This document shows, piece by piece, positions 30,724 through 32,200 of a stretch of DNA of 32,200 bases. Made by a program: the position numbers and the translations under genes. Positions within the stretch are counted from its first letter, which is position 1. Each line of letters starts with the position of its first letter. Source of the stretch: a virus; IMG/VR virus record IMGVR_UViG_3300046007_002016, positions 1-32,200 of that record. One strand, 5' to 3'. The notes under the pieces were generated by a model. The model searched no databases. It saw only the letters and a program-made list of their open reading frames with translations, and was not told where the DNA came from.

Positions 30724-30908
30724 GCGTTTCCCCTGTTTGAAATCCATGCCCAGTAGTGAGCGTCGTGCCTGTACCCGTGACATGCGTGCAATGCCTGTCC
30801 ATATTCGTTATGACCCGGAGTCCCCGCGTTTGCAGCGAGGGCTTTGATTCTGGCAATGCTAACTTCGTAGGGCTCGTCTAGTTCCCAAGGAGTGCCATAC
30901 ACGTTCAT
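30720..30908 (-). CDS. Small protein in replication operon, unknown function
   Basis: 62 residues. ATG at 30908 overlaps the stop of the ATPase gene (ATGA), with GGGAG upstream, and its own stop overlaps the MazG-like start the same way. It reads MNVYGTPWELDEPYEVSIAR then IKALAANAGTPGHNEYGQAL and HACHGYRHDAHYWAW. Several His and Cys are present, but I see no known motif. The double overlap makes coding near certain and ties its expression to both neighbours. Confidence 0.8.
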   Translation of the reverse strand: MNVYGTPWELDEPYEVSIARIKALAANAGTPGHNEYGQALHACHGYRHDAHYWAWISNRGNA

Positions 30909-32200
30909 GCTGCAGCTCCCAAAACAGCCAGTGCAATCTTACTCTGTGCGCGGGCTGTGGTGCCCGTCAGGCTGTCCACGAACCGTGGGTGGTTCAGGTT
31001 CACGATCATGCACTGCATCTGGCCCGGGGCGTGCTTGGGGCAGCCCTTGAACATCGTGACGCGGTCACGGCGGCGCAGCAATGCGTTCTCGTTCTCCAAC
31101 TCCCGCTCGATGCGGTCCAAGCCATCACGCTTGATCTTGAGCCATGAGCGCAGCTTCTCAGCGTTGATCGCCACTTGGCTACCCGGCATGATGGGGTTCT
31201 TGTCGTCGTAGACGATCTTGACCCGCGCCACGGCGCGTTCTGGTGCTGGCAGTGTGACCTGCTCAACACCTGATCCATACTTCTCTTTGCACTCGACCAG
31301 CTGGTCGTTGTGCTCTGCAAGGAACTGGCCCACGATGTCGAACACATCGGTCTTGTGATCAATGGTGAACTGGCGTGTCTTCTTGATGTGCGAGATCAGG
31401 TGGTCAATGGTGCCCTGCACATCGAACGGGAACAGGCCCAAGGCTTGGCCAATCCGTCCCATACCCCATGCAGCAATGATGGCCGTACGATAGAAGCGCT
31501 CCTGCGGCTCGAACACAAAGTTGAACGTCTTCATGAACGATGCCTCGGCCCACTTCCACACAGCCTCTGGACCGCCCTTATCGATCACCACCTGCACCAG
31601 CTCTGGGAAAGCCCAGCCGTTGTTCTTGGCCATGATGTCGAAGAACTCATAGCCATCGCTCTTGCCGTCTTCACGGGTCTCGATGAACGTGCGGTCATGT
31701 TGTGGCAACTCCAAGCATCGGGCTTTGAGCGGCTCGTTGCCAGCCTGTGCACCCTCGAACTTCTGCCACAGCGAGATGTTGGTTGTCATCAGTGTGGGGC
31801 CATCCCACGACGCAGGGTCTCGCAAATCGCGATCTTTGGTCATGGACACCTTCTCGCGGCCCATGCTCAGCTGATACGTCATGTCAGCGATGTCTTTGTC
31901 GTCAGCTGCAGTCATCTCGTCGATGCAGCATGGCAAGCTGTTGAGCACACCGCGCTGCTTGTACAGGGCGTTGGCCGTGTCCTTCTGGCTCAGGAACAGT
32001 TGCTTGGGCGTGCCGATGAGGCTATTGGCGGCAATCAGTGACAGTGTCTTGCCCGTAGTCGTCTCTGTTGAGTAGATGGACACCACGACGGTGCCGTTAC
32101 CAGCCACAGGCCCGAGGATGCCAGTCAATGCCAGCAGCACAGCGGAGCGTATCGTCTCTGAACCCGGACGGTTGAGCATGTCCATGCCGCGAATCCACTC
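30905..32200 (-). CDS. DUF927-like P-loop ATPase/helicase (5' end outside window)
   Basis: At least 431 residues. The frame is open to the window edge, so the N-terminal part is missing; the first in-window ATG is at 32185. Numbered from it, YSTETTTGKT (38-47) is a Walker A-like loop, LPCCIDE (84-90) a Walker B with Asp89-Glu90, and TLMTTN (131-136) a sensor-type strand. LNRPGSETIRSAVLLALTGI before the loop is typical of DUF927 proteins, which relate to primase-helicases. The C-terminal half has long helices and a Lys/Arg-rich region with a CPKHAPGQMQC pair of Cys. A replicative helicase or helicase-primase part is likely. Confidence 0.75.
   Translation of the reverse strand, partial: EWIRGMDMLNRPGSETIRSAVLLALTGILGPVAGNGTVVVSIYSTETTTGKTLSLIAANSLIGTPKQLFLSQKDTANALYKQRGVLNSLPCCIDEMTAADDKDIADMTYQLSMGREKVSMTKDRDLRDPASWDGPTLMTTNISLWQKFEGAQAGNEPLKARCLELPQHDRTFIETREDGKSDGYEFFDIMAKNNGWAFPELVQVVIDKGGPEAVWKWAEASFMKTFNFVFEPQERFYRTAIIAAWGMGRIGQALGLFPFDVQGTIDHLISHIKKTRQFTIDHKTDVFDIVGQFLAEHNDQLVECKEKYGSGVEQVTLPAPERAVARVKIVYDDKNPIMPGSQVAINAEKLRSWLKIKRDGLDRIERELENENALLRRRDRVTMFKGCPKHAPGQMQCMIVNLNHPRFVDSLTGTTARAQSKIALAVLGAAA

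Overview
The window is a continuous stretch of a tailed-phage (podovirus-like) genome. Short gaps, stop/start overlaps (TAATG, TGATG, ATGA) and clear Shine-Dalgarno sites are seen throughout, and the gene order follows virion morphogenesis. A two-component spanin pair (Rz with Rz1 embedded in another frame) implies a Gram-negative host. Several small proteins look like types I associate with phages of aquatic proteobacteria, but that is from memory and no host can be assigned from sequence alone. No gap between genes exceeds about 90 bases. I see no tRNA, CRISPR array, transposon, integrase or attachment site.

Layout: (1) 1-5986, head and neck: portal (5' end outside the window), a small gene behind its own promoter, scaffold, major capsid protein, a candidate decoration protein bracketed by two UUCG terminators, a small unknown protein, and two adaptor-like proteins. 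(2) 5996-11362, adhesin cassette: BppU-like protein, repeat protein, fibres, an S74-chaperoned fibre, a C1q-like fibre, an XkdW-like mini-protein, a jelly-roll-type fibre and a small companion. An HNH/NUMOD3 homing endonuclease follows and carries a duplicate of the companion's C-terminus. (3) 12033-16558, an envelope and lysis block: small membrane proteins, two Sec-exported proteins (one with cysteine-rich tandem repeats), a lipoprotein, a holin candidate, Rz/Rz1 and a GH19-type endolysin. (4) 16563-30036, a second virion block behind a good sigma70 promoter: a fibre whose C-terminal module is shared with an upstream fibre, a likely tail nozzle, a cupin-SET fusion, three likely ejection proteins (313, 580 and 2166 residues, the last with a HEALH zincin motif) and two small basic proteins. 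(5) 30037-32200, on the minus strand: a DUF927-like P-loop ATPase (partial), a small unknown, a MazG-like pyrophosphohydrolase and a small HNH protein, probably the end of the replication and metabolism operon. The two transcription directions meet with zero bases between stop codons.

The items I would look at first are the cupin-SET fusion inside the virion block, the exported cysteine-repeat protein and its overlapping Lys/Ala-rich frame, the homing endonuclease with a captured gene end, and the possible leaderless starts at 1587, 12033 and 19512.
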